From contig DCAW01000189.1 of NCBI GenBank assembly GCA_002313895.1, forward strand, positions 1 to 5,704: a DNA stretch of 5,704 bases, written 5' to 3'. Made by a program: the position numbers and the translations under genes. The stretch comes from Dehalococcoidia bacterium UBA1123 (GTDB lineage Bacteria; Chloroflexota; Dehalococcoidia; Lucifugimonadales; UBA1123). Shown here piece by piece: positions 1 to 5,687 of the stretch. Below the pieces are notes generated by a model. It was given only the letters and a program-made list of their open reading frames with translations. It made no database searches and was not told the DNA's origin. Positions within the stretch are counted from its first letter, which is position 1, and each line of letters opens with the position of its first letter.

Positions 1-1
1 C

Positions 2-523
2 CACTCCTCCTGGTTAGCGGAGAGCGAGGCGGATATGTACGACTACTCCCCCGATTACGCGGACATGATCGCCGAGAAGGGCATATTCGTTGACCCGACA
101 CTGGCGCTTGGGCGATTGAACCAACTTCGCGGACGAACTCGACCAAGACGGGCCGGAGCCGCCATGCGAGACCCGGTGCGCCGATTCGAGATTCTACGGG
201 ATATGTGGGATCGGGGCGTGAAATTCGTGACCGGCATGGACTCGGGCATGACCAATGCCCACTTCAACGACTTCGCGTACATTCCCGAAGTGATGGTCGA
301 CGAGCTTCACATCACTCCGATGGAGGCAATCGTATCTGCAACACAAGTCTCGGCGGACTGCCTCGGCCTGCTCGATGAGATCGGGACGCTTGAAGAAGGC
401 AAGGCCGCCGACGTTCTGATCATCAACGGCAACCCGGCTGAGGACATCAAAGCGCTTCACAGCGTGAACACTATCGTTAAACAGGGCGAACTGATAAAGC
501 AGAAAAATGAGCTGCTGATTTAG
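2..523 (+). CDS. Amidohydrolase family protein (imidazolonepropionase-like), C-terminal part
   Basis: This is the last 173 codons of a gene that starts left of the window; the frame is open from base 2 and ends at TAG 521-523. The fragment opens with HSSW. In imidazolonepropionase/Xaa-Pro dipeptidase-like amidohydrolases the equivalent EHxS motif carries a metal-binding histidine. It continues with a segment like 'AEKGIFVDPTLA', then TGMDSG, whose Asp (codon 239-241) matches the conserved metal and catalytic Asp near the end of the TIM barrel. The end, 'GTLEEGKAADVLIINGNPAEDI', is the classic C-terminal beta-sandwich signature of this superfamily. These enzymes are cytosolic, metal-dependent hydrolases of C-N bonds in cyclic amides, ureas or peptides; the substrate cannot be read from this fragment. 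The stop lies 33 bases before the next start, so it probably shares an operon with the CoA-transferases. Family assignment is firm, substrate unknown. Confidence 0.9.
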   Translation, partial: HSSWLAESEADMYDYSPDYADMIAEKGIFVDPTLALGRLNQLRGRTRPRRAGAAMRDPVRRFEILRDMWDRGVKFVTGMDSGMTNAHFNDFAYIPEVMVDELHITPMEAIVSATQVSADCLGLLDEIGTLEEGKAADVLIINGNPAEDIKALHSVNTIVKQGELIKQKNELLI

Positions 524-540
524 TCCGGCTTCCGACCCTC

Positions 541-547
541 AGGAGGT
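541..547 (+). promoter_or_regulatory. Shine-Dalgarno site fixing the TTG start at 557
   Basis: AGGAGGT, a near-perfect anti-16S match, ends nine bases before TTG 557-559. No ATG or GTG lies at a suitable distance in this frame; the next in-frame Met is about 30 codons later, inside the conserved N-terminal fold. This supports a TTG start. Confidence 0.85.
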
Positions 548-556
548 CCAATTCCA

Positions 557-1807
557 TTGCAACCAATCGACGGTAGACAGGCTGCGCTCTCAAAACTCCG
601 AATTTGCGACTTCACCGGTCAACTAGCAGGCGCGGGCGCCACCAAGATTATGGCGATGTTCGGAGCCCAAGTCATCCGAATCGAGGACCGTCTCACCGAG
701 GGCGGATGGGACATATTTCGAGGCAACGGTCCCTGGATTGACGACCGTCGAGGCGTAAGCCTGGGCGGCGCCTTCAACAACCACAACGTCGAAAAGCTGG
801 GCGTCACCTTGGACATGAGGAAGCCTGACGCGAAAGGTGTCCTTGAAGAATTGATCTCGGTCAGTGACGTGGTTACCGAAAATTTCAGCGCCGGAGTGTT
901 GGATCGCTGGGGGTTTTCATACGAAGAGATGAGGGCCATCAAGCCAGACATAATCTACGTGTCTAACAGCGGATTCGGGCACGAGGGACCTTACGGAAAC
1001 TTCAAAACCTGGGGTCCTATCGTCCAGGCTGTCTCTGGCCTAACATTTCAATCTGGACTGCCCGACATGCCGTCTGCCGGTTGGGGTTTTTCGTTCATGG
1101 ACCACACCGGCGCGTACTTGATGGCCATTGCAATTTTGATGGCGGTGTTCCATAGGAACCAGTCCGGTGTGGGACAGTGGGTGGATATGTCGTGCAGTGA
1201 CGGCGCGGCCACTCTGAATGGGCCAGCGATGCTGGATTACACGGTCAACAATCGTGCATTGAGGCGCCCCGGGCAACCGAACAGCAACCGAAGCGACTTT
1301 CCGAGGATGGCCCCTCACGGCATATACGAGTGCGCCGGCGACGATCAATGGGTCGCAATTGCTGTGCGCGACGAATCCGAATGGTTGACTCTGTGCGAGA
1401 TCATGGCAATGACCAATGCTGAAAAGCAATACCCGACCTTGTCGAGCCGCATGGGTCACCAGGACGCCATCGACGCCGAAATTACTCAATGGACTAGAAG
1501 CAGAACTCCGACCGAAGTCATGAACGCCGTGCAATCAAAAGGCGTCCCATCCGCCGCTGTCCAACATCCCGAGGATCGCATGGAACACGACCCTAACACC
1601 GAAGCGTGGGGCTTGTTCCCGACCGTCAAACACCAACTCATTGGGGAGGTGCGAGTGGACGGAATGCCCATGAAATTCTCAGAAACTCCCGCCAAAATTC
1701 AAAACGGCGCCCCGATTCTCGGACAGCACAATCGTCAGATATTCGGCGAAGTGCTGGGAATAGATAAGGACACCCTAGAAGCGTTTTTGGAGCAAGGGGT
1801 TATCTGA
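557..1807 (+). CDS. Class III (CaiB/BaiF) CoA-transferase, subunit with catalytic Asp
   Basis: The product is 416 residues, the normal length for class III CoA-transferases (formyl-CoA transferase, CaiB, BbsF types). These move CoA between a CoA thioester and a free carboxylic acid through an acyl-enzyme anhydride on one Asp. Visible family features: N-terminal 'AGAGATKIMAMFGAQVIRIED' (about 24-44), 'LDMRKPDAKGVLEELISVSDVVTENFSAGVLDRWG' (85-119), 'SGFGHEGPYGNFKTWGPIVQAVSGL' (138-162), and 'FMDHTGAYLMAIAILMAV', where Asp182 sits at the catalytic position (Asp169 of formyl-CoA transferase). It ends with 'APILGQHNRQIFGEVLGI', the usual C-terminal motif. The start is TTG with a strong ribosome site. 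Its TGA shares one base with the ATG of the next gene, so the pair is probably translationally coupled and may form one heteromeric enzyme. The acid substrate is not readable; a racemase-type role is less likely. Confidence 0.92.
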   Translation: MQPIDGRQAALSKLRICDFTGQLAGAGATKIMAMFGAQVIRIEDRLTEGGWDIFRGNGPWIDDRRGVSLGGAFNNHNVEKLGVTLDMRKPDAKGVLEELISVSDVVTENFSAGVLDRWGFSYEEMRAIKPDIIYVSNSGFGHEGPYGNFKTWGPIVQAVSGLTFQSGLPDMPSAGWGFSFMDHTGAYLMAIAILMAVFHRNQSGVGQWVDMSCSDGAATLNGPAMLDYTVNNRALRRPGQPNSNRSDFPRMAPHGIYECAGDDQWVAIAVRDESEWLTLCEIMAMTNAEKQYPTLSSRMGHQDAIDAEITQWTRSRTPTEVMNAVQSKGVPSAAVQHPEDRMEHDPNTEAWGLFPTVKHQLIGEVRVDGMPMKFSETPAKIQNGAPILGQHNRQIFGEVLGIDKDTLEAFLEQGVI

Positions 1808-3075
1808 TGGAATCGCGCGGAGACTCCAGTGTTTTACAGGGCGTTCGAGTTCTGGAAATAGGAGGCGAACTCGGCGCGTGGTGCGGCAAGCTCATAGCCG
1901 ATATGGGTGCGACGGTCATTAAGATTGAGCCTCCTGAGGGTGATCCGACTCGCGCATATGAACCATTTTACGAAGATCAACCCGATCCCAACAAGAGCCT
2001 GTACTTCTGGCACTACAACACGAGCAAGAGAAGCGTGACGCTCGACCTGTTGTCTGATCGAGGCCGTGATTTGTTCTTGAACATGGTCGAATCCGCAGAC
2101 GTGATTATCGACAGCCTCCCAGCCGGTTGTCTGAGTAGCCTTAGCCTGGGATACGAACAGATCAAGACGCTATCACCTGCCATCGTGATGGCGCAAATCA
2201 CGCCATTCGGTCAAGAAGGGCCGTTCAGAGATTACGCCAGCGCCGATCTTACAGCCCTAGCATTTGGCGGGCCGGTTTGGAACTGCGGTTACGACGATCA
2301 TAGCATCCCGCCCATTCGAGGTGGCGGAAATCAAGGCTATCACACCGTTTGTCACTACGCCGCAATCGGCATAATGACCGCCCTAGTGTATCGGCAGTTT
2401 ACCGGAGTCGGCCAACACATCGACGTGAACATGCACGCCGCCCTCAACGTGACCACGGAAGGGGCTACCTACAATTGGCTGGTTGCCGGCGACACCGTGC
2501 AGCGCCAGACCGGACGCCACGCCTCAGTCACTCCGACTGCGCCATCACAGATATTGTGTCGGGACGGTCGATACCTGAACGTCGGCTTTCCAGCGCGCAC
2601 AGAAGAGCAGTGGTTTCACCTTCTGGCATGGCTAGACGAAGAGGGCTTGGTTGAAAGCCTGGGCGAGTACCTGGACCCTCCAAACTGGGCGGCGATGCGA
2701 GCCGGAGACCCCAATGCCCGCGAACAGCAGCGAAGAGTTGCCGAGGCAATGCAAGCCCTGGCTATGAAGACCGACTCATACGACCTGTTCAGCAGGGCGC
2801 AGGGCTTGGGTTTCCAATGGGGCATCATCTACTCGCCAGAAGATGTCCTGAACGACCCGCACTTCCAAGCGCGCGGCTTCCCTACCGATGTCGAACATCC
2901 TGAATTGGACGCCAGTTTTGTTTACCCTGGCGCGCCGTACAAACTGCCCGCCTCGCCCTGGGCCATCCAGGGCCGCGCTCCCCTGCTGGGAGAACACAAC
3001 GAGCAGGTATATCTCGAAGAACTCGGAATTGAGGCTGGGGAGTACGAGAGCTTGAAGTCACGCGGTGTAATCTGA
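1807..3075 (+). CDS. Class III (CaiB/BaiF) CoA-transferase paralogue lacking the usual catalytic Asp
   Basis: The product is 422 residues, full length for the family. It has 'GGELGAWCGKLIADMGATVIKIEPPEGD' (19-46), 'WHYNTSKRSVTLDL' (68-81), 'ITPFGQEGPFRDYASADLTALAFGG' (131-155), 'GVGQHIDVNMHAAL' (200-213) and the C-terminal 'APLLGEHNEQVYLEELGI'. The segment that should hold the nucleophilic Asp reads GGGNQGYHTVCHYAAIGI. Counting back from the conserved Ala-Ala/Ile-Gly helix puts Tyr178 where the upstream protein has Asp182. The same loss is known, as I recall, in one subunit of heteromeric class III enzymes such as BbsEF (benzylsuccinate CoA-transferase). The ATG overlaps the previous TGA (1805-1809), and no separate Shine-Dalgarno site is obvious, as expected for coupled translation. 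I infer a structural or substrate-binding partner of the first enzyme; a subfamily using another residue is possible. Confidence 0.9.
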   Translation: MESRGDSSVLQGVRVLEIGGELGAWCGKLIADMGATVIKIEPPEGDPTRAYEPFYEDQPDPNKSLYFWHYNTSKRSVTLDLLSDRGRDLFLNMVESADVIIDSLPAGCLSSLSLGYEQIKTLSPAIVMAQITPFGQEGPFRDYASADLTALAFGGPVWNCGYDDHSIPPIRGGGNQGYHTVCHYAAIGIMTALVYRQFTGVGQHIDVNMHAALNVTTEGATYNWLVAGDTVQRQTGRHASVTPTAPSQILCRDGRYLNVGFPARTEEQWFHLLAWLDEEGLVESLGEYLDPPNWAAMRAGDPNAREQQRRVAEAMQALAMKTDSYDLFSRAQGLGFQWGIIYSPEDVLNDPHFQARGFPTDVEHPELDASFVYPGAPYKLPASPWAIQGRAPLLGEHNEQVYLEELGIEAGEYESLKSRGVI

Positions 3076-3090
3076 CCAACTCTCACGAGC

Positions 3091-3693
3091 TTACCGATGC
3101 GACCAGTCACTTGAATCCCCTGACGATGGAGACAAGCCCAGAACATCGCCACCTGTGTTCACGCCAAGGCCCAACACCATCCGGTTGGCATAAGCGAAGT
3201 AACTCACAACTTGATTCACTTCTAAAATCTCACCGTCATCGAAGCCCGCTGATCGCAAGTCGACAATGGCAGACTCGTCGACGTCTGATGCTTGGATCGT
3301 AAGTCGTTTCGCATATCGGAGTCCCGCCGACTCTTTGGAATCGAAGACCGAGTCAAACTCAGAAGCCTTCAGCGCACGGAAAACCGAGTCGGAGCGAGGG
3401 CCATCATCCAACAGGCGCTTCATCCCCTCGAAGTGATGCCGAATGCAATATTCGCATTTGTTGATGAGACTGACGTACACGCCCAGACATTCCAGATACC
3501 ATTTCGGCAATGTGTTGGCCGTGTGGTGCAACACATTCTTGTAGAGCGCAAGATGCCCTTCCATGCTATGAGGGCGAAGACTGTGAGCCAGCATGATGTT
3601 GTCCACATTGTCATCCGGCCCTTTGATGCGGTTGTACAGAGACTTCAACCAACCGGTCGCGTTCTCATATGAAATGGTCGTGATCCAGGTCAT
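3091..3693 (-). CDS. AhpD/carboxymuconolactone decarboxylase-family peroxidase-related protein (internal start)
   Basis: From ATG 3693 this gives a complete 200-residue protein, the usual length of 'peroxidase-related' CMD-family enzymes. It begins MTWITTISYENATGWLKSLY, the normal N-terminus of that group, followed by 'GPDDNVDNIMLAHSLRPHSMEGHLALYKNVLHH'. The active site is intact: Glu68, Cys80, Cys83 and His87 have the same spacing as Glu118, Cys130, Cys133 and His137 of Mycobacterium AhpD, within 'ECLGVYVSLINKCEYCIRHH'. AhpD-type proteins use the CxxC pair as a thiol reductase or peroxidase, often all-helical and oligomeric. A GGGGAGG site lies ten bases upstream of the ATG, supporting independent translation inside the longer ORF. 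Its end is 15 bases from the converging CoA-transferase stop. A role in peroxide detoxification during catabolism is inferred; the true substrate is unknown. Confidence 0.75.
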   Translation of the reverse strand: MTWITTISYENATGWLKSLYNRIKGPDDNVDNIMLAHSLRPHSMEGHLALYKNVLHHTANTLPKWYLECLGVYVSLINKCEYCIRHHFEGMKRLLDDGPRSDSVFRALKASEFDSVFDSKESAGLRYAKRLTIQASDVDESAIVDLRSAGFDDGEILEVNQVVSYFAYANRMVLGLGVNTGGDVLGLSPSSGDSSDWSHR

Positions 3694-4224
3694 AATCGAA
3701 AATCCTCCCCTACGACGCCTTCCAGTATCCAAAAAATCAGGTCGAGTGAAGTGCATCCAATCGGCGTTTTGAAGGAGATACCGAGCGTTAGGGATTGTCG
3801 GCCTCCAGTTTTGCCCTTCTTTGGACAGATTCCAGCCTACGTGGTCGCCATGGAGATGAGTCAAGAACACCGTGTCGATATCTTGGGCTTCGATGCCATT
3901 ATGCTTGAGGTCGTCCATCAACTCGGCCGGACCCGGAGTCGCTTCTGGGATAGTGGGCCAAAGCGTCGGCCACATAGAATACTGGCCCACGCCAGTGTCC
4001 ACCAGGACCGTTCGGTCGCCTGGCCGGATTACGAACGAACCCAGATTTATCATGAACCCGCTGGAGCCAAACGCTTCCGGCAAGCGGTCACGATACGGGT
4101 CCCAGACGTTAACCGAAGTCTCAGAAAATAGCATGTTCATGGGCAAGGGCACAACGCCGTCAGAAACTGAGGTTATGTTTATGTTCCCAATATCCAGACG
4201 GTGTCCCGTCTCAGATGTGGTCAT
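3091..4224 (-). CDS. Fused ORF: truncated MBL-fold hydrolase joined in frame to an AhpD/CMD-like protein
   Basis: Read from ATG 4224 this is 377 codons. Residues 1-166 are the N-terminal half of a metallo-beta-lactamase-fold protein: 'LDIGNINITSVSDGVVPLP', 'FMINLGSFVIRPGDRTVLVDTGVGQ', then 'DTVFLTHLHGDHVGWN' with the HxHxDH metal motif (His123, His125, Asp127, His128). The second half of the fold is absent: there is no 'TPGHTPGH' histidine, no GD metal Asp and no final His. After 'HFTRPDFLDTGRRRRGGFSI' the frame runs straight into a complete AhpD-like protein (from residue 178). The MBL part should therefore be unable to form the normal dinuclear zinc site. I chose 4224 because earlier in-frame starts overlap the upstream oxidoreductase and the MTTSETGHRLDIG start suits the family; its ribosome site is weak (GTGGGG). 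It lies 35 bases after the oxidoreductase stop, so it is likely in the same operon. My preferred reading is a decayed MBL gene followed by an intact gene, not a purposeful fusion. Confidence 0.6.
   Translation of the reverse strand: MTTSETGHRLDIGNINITSVSDGVVPLPMNMLFSETSVNVWDPYRDRLPEAFGSSGFMINLGSFVIRPGDRTVLVDTGVGQYSMWPTLWPTIPEATPGPAELMDDLKHNGIEAQDIDTVFLTHLHGDHVGWNLSKEGQNWRPTIPNARYLLQNADWMHFTRPDFLDTGRRRRGGFSIMTWITTISYENATGWLKSLYNRIKGPDDNVDNIMLAHSLRPHSMEGHLALYKNVLHHTANTLPKWYLECLGVYVSLINKCEYCIRHHFEGMKRLLDDGPRSDSVFRALKASEFDSVFDSKESAGLRYAKRLTIQASDVDESAIVDLRSAGFDDGEILEVNQVVSYFAYANRMVLGLGVNTGGDVLGLSPSSGDSSDWSHR
3704..3710 (-). promoter_or_regulatory. Shine-Dalgarno site for the AhpD-like gene inside the fused ORF
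   Basis: On the minus strand GGGGAGG ends ten bases before ATG 3693. It lies inside the long fused ORF, where it encodes part of the odd RRRRGG stretch. This is what is expected if the linker is really a former intergenic leader. Confidence 0.65.
3710..3739 (-). other. Probable deletion scar in the MBL-fold gene
   Basis: In a different frame from the fused ORF, minus-strand bases 3730-3710 read Gly-Tyr-Trp-Lys-Ala-Ser-stop (TAG 3712-3710). This resembles the usual C-terminus of this MBL subfamily (…RRYWxA) and stops 16 bases before the AhpD-like ATG, a normal operon gap. Directly upstream is a T6 run (3736-3731) and then the last MBL-like residues 'RPDFLD'. The simplest reading is that roughly the last third or more of the MBL gene was lost between the T6 region and the Tyr-Trp codons, shifting the frame so that the native stop is bypassed. 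The resemblance to the family C-terminus is from memory. Confidence 0.45.
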
Positions 4225-4259
4225 CAATGCCCCACTTTCTGCTTCAATAATGCTGATAT

Positions 4260-5381
4260 TCAGGCCAGTGGCAGGTCGACCCAGGCTCTTTGTTTCACGG
4301 ATAGCTCCACGGCATTTATCACTTCCTGAACCCACGCTCCATCTTCAAAATCACCTTGGTTTGTTTCACTACCGCTGGTTATTTCGTCGATGAAATCTTT
4401 GATCAGGTTCGCGTAAAACAGACTGCGCCACGACTCGCCTGGATGGCCCCCGTGAGGATAGAAAAGCTGAGGAATCTCGATTTGCTGAAACTCGACGGAA
4501 TCAGGCTTGGCGATCTTGATAGTTTCCGCCACGCCGAACTCCTCGACCATGCGGCAGATGATTGCTCCCTTCTCACCGTAAATTCGAGCCTCGATTCCTG
4601 GATAGTTGCCGACGGTCACGAAGCTTGTTTGAATCGAGCTCATGACATCGTTGGTGTGTTCTCCCATGAACATATCGCCGTCGTCGATGTTCATCCTCAG
4701 TATCTCGGCGCTGCCTCGGATTGGTCGGTGAGTGATGAAGTTTCGCATCATCCCGACCACACGACCGTAGTCCGCGCCCACCCACCAGTGGCCGATGTCG
4801 ATAATCGGGGCGCCGTACTCGAGCAATGAGGCTGTCTGGATGACTGATTGATCTTGCTGAGGCTGGACCTGCCGGAGAGGAACGTTCGGGTCAAGCCATT
4901 GGGAATTTTGCTCGAATCCGTTGAATATGAATGGCCGCCCGATAAATCCATCATCGATCAACGATTTGGCATATTGCGCCCCTGGGGTGTATCGAAACGT
5001 GAACCCAAGCTTTGTCTTCAACCCCTTTTGCCTGGCTTCACCGGCCACGCGCCGGGTCTGCGTGAAATCGAAGGCCACAGGCTTTTCGCACAGAACATGC
5101 TTTCCCGCCTCAATTGCCGCAGACGCCAATTCAAGATGGGTGCTAGAAGGGGTCACGATGTCGATGACGTCGATGTCGGTTCGGCTGATCACTGATTGCC
5201 AGTCACCGCTCCACTCCGATACACCGTGCTTTGACGCCATTAGCTGCGCTCGCGTTTTGTCGACATCGCAAACAACGACTACCTCACACCGAGGGTCTCG
5301 GTTCCAACCCGGGATATGCGCGGAGTCAGCCCAGGCTCCAGCTCCCAGAATTCCGACCCGAATCTTACCTTCAGCGTGCAT
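4260..5381 (-). CDS. Gfo/Idh/MocA-family NAD(P)-dependent oxidoreductase
   Basis: The product is 373 residues, typical of the family. The N-terminal Rossmann domain shows 'IRVGILGAGAWADSAHIPGW' (dinucleotide-binding GxGxxA at 13-18), an acidic 'VVCDVD' at the end of beta-2 (36-41), 'DVIDIVTPSSTHLELASAAIEAGKHVLCEKPVA' with the EKP motif (Glu99, Lys100, Pro101), and 'KLGFTFRYTPGAQYAKSLIDDGFIGRP' (124-150). The C-terminal alpha/beta domain includes 'IEARIYGEKGAIIC'. Family members oxidise or reduce sugars, inositols and related polyols, or act on aromatic or dihydrodiol compounds. The segment that normally reads DxGxHxID reads EYGAPIID here (188-195), so the usual Asp is Glu188 and the usual His is Pro192, which is unusual for an active dehydrogenase. 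ATG 5381 is preceded by AGGA. It is probably the first gene of a minus-strand operon. Family is firm; substrate and activity are not. Confidence 0.92.
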   Translation of the reverse strand: MHAEGKIRVGILGAGAWADSAHIPGWNRDPRCEVVVVCDVDKTRAQLMASKHGVSEWSGDWQSVISRTDIDVIDIVTPSSTHLELASAAIEAGKHVLCEKPVAFDFTQTRRVAGEARQKGLKTKLGFTFRYTPGAQYAKSLIDDGFIGRPFIFNGFEQNSQWLDPNVPLRQVQPQQDQSVIQTASLLEYGAPIIDIGHWWVGADYGRVVGMMRNFITHRPIRGSAEILRMNIDDGDMFMGEHTNDVMSSIQTSFVTVGNYPGIEARIYGEKGAIICRMVEEFGVAETIKIAKPDSVEFQQIEIPQLFYPHGGHPGESWRSLFYANLIKDFIDEITSGSETNQGDFEDGAWVQEVINAVELSVKQRAWVDLPLA

Positions 5382-5387
5382 CTATGA

Positions 5388-5391
5388 TCCT
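5388..5391 (-). promoter_or_regulatory. Shine-Dalgarno site of the Gfo/Idh/MocA gene
   Basis: AGGA on the minus strand ends six bases before ATG 5381. It is short but well placed, and supports this start, which directly precedes the Rossmann fold. Confidence 0.6.
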
Positions 5392-5397
5392 AATTAT

Positions 5398-5407
5398 CTT
5401 GATCAAG
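5398..5407. repeat. Perfect palindrome CTTGATCAAG
   Basis: This ten-base perfect palindrome begins 16 bases upstream of the oxidoreductase ATG, just before its ribosome site. It shares GATCAA with the next dyad 19 bases away (5401 and 5420). Its position suits a repressor operator, but a ten-base palindrome can arise by chance. Confidence 0.35.
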
Positions 5408-5413
5408 TGTAAG

Positions 5414-5428
5414 CAATTCGATCAATTG
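5414..5428. repeat. Inverted repeat CAATT-N5-AATTG
   Basis: Five-base arms around CGATC. It lies one to two helical turns from the CTTGATCAAG palindrome. It is a possible operator half-site pair for a regulator of the oxidoreductase group; statistically weak alone. Confidence 0.3.
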
Positions 5429-5448
5429 GCAGAGTTTATCAACAGAAT

Positions 5449-5467
5449 AATCCGTGGTCAACGGATT
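5449..5467. repeat. Inverted repeat AATCCGT-N5-ACGGATT
   Basis: Two perfect seven-base arms are separated by GGTCA, giving a 19-base dyad of the size bound by dimeric helix-turn-helix regulators. No T tract follows on either side, so a terminator is unlikely. It is the best operator candidate in the region. Confidence 0.45.
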
Positions 5468-5489
5468 CTAGGCCGATTCCAGTCAACCT

Positions 5490-5504
5490 TGTGGCTGAGC
5501 CACA
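5490..5504. repeat. Inverted repeat TGTGGCT-G-AGCCACA
   Basis: Seven-base perfect arms flank a single central base; as RNA this would be a six-pair stem with a TGA loop. No T-rich tail follows on the plus strand, so it fits an operator better than a terminator. Confidence 0.4.
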
Positions 5505-5677
5505 TCCAGTGCAACTTTCCATCCCAGCAAGCATAAACCTCAGCGTCAGGGAGATCCTGCCAATCTATTCAGACAGCCGCTGCTCCGTCTCTACTGGTGG
5601 ATCGAGGTAATGCCACCGCACCATAAATATGTTACAGCATGCCGACGAAATACCGACGGGGCATAAACTCGGTTTCC

Positions 5678-5683
5678 AGGAGG
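5678..5683 (+). promoter_or_regulatory. Shine-Dalgarno site for the right-edge gene
   Basis: Consensus AGGAGG ends four bases before GTG 5688. The spacing is a little short, but the match is complete and lies at the end of a non-coding stretch. Confidence 0.6.
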
Positions 5684-5687
5684 AACT

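Larger units (their letters stand above)
5382..5687. other. Divergent intergenic region, about 306 bases, rich in inverted repeats
   Basis: This non-coding stretch separates the minus-strand oxidoreductase group from a plus-strand gene starting at 5688. Frames across it are short or merely extend antisense frames of the oxidoreductase. It holds four inverted repeats listed separately (centres near 5402, 5421, 5458 and 5497), all in the half nearer the oxidoreductase. Near the right end the word CCGACG occurs twice, eleven bases apart (5642 and 5653), shortly before the next ribosome site. I could not identify a convincing sigma-70 promoter on either strand, nor a terminator with a T tract. 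Confidence 0.7.

Noticed and set aside
1040..1534. Open frame of 164 codons on the minus strand inside the first CoA-transferase
   Set aside because: It is antisense to a strongly conserved gene, shows no recognisable domain, and its low-complexity His/Arg/Pro content is typical of a shadow frame.
3731..3736. Simple sequencing or slippage frameshift in the T6 run as the whole cause of the MBL truncation
   Set aside because: In every frame only a few codons remain before a stop or the AhpD-like start, so the missing second half of the MBL fold cannot be restored by adding or removing a base.
3091..4335. Longer version of the fused ORF starting at 4335
   Set aside because: It would overlap the 3' end of the oxidoreductase by about 76 bases, the extra residues do not look like an MBL N-terminus, and the MTTSETGHRLDIG start at 4224 fits the family.
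3751..4829. Several plus-strand open frames opposite the MBL part and the oxidoreductase (e.g. 3872-4393, 4356-4829)
   Set aside because: They mirror real minus-strand genes, have no ribosome sites or domain motifs, and overlap one another.
5393..5398. GATAAT on the minus strand as a -10 box for the oxidoreductase
   Set aside because: Transcription would begin at or after the AGGA ribosome site, leaving the message without it, and no good -35 lies at 16-18 bases.
5490..5504. Stem TGTGGC/GCCACA as an intrinsic terminator
   Set aside because: No T tract follows, and no plus-strand gene ends just upstream.
5531..5670. Repeated GCATAAAC at 5531 and 5661
   Set aside because: An eight-base match in about 130 bases of fairly AT-rich sequence, with no symmetry or positional logic, is weak evidence for a repeat element.
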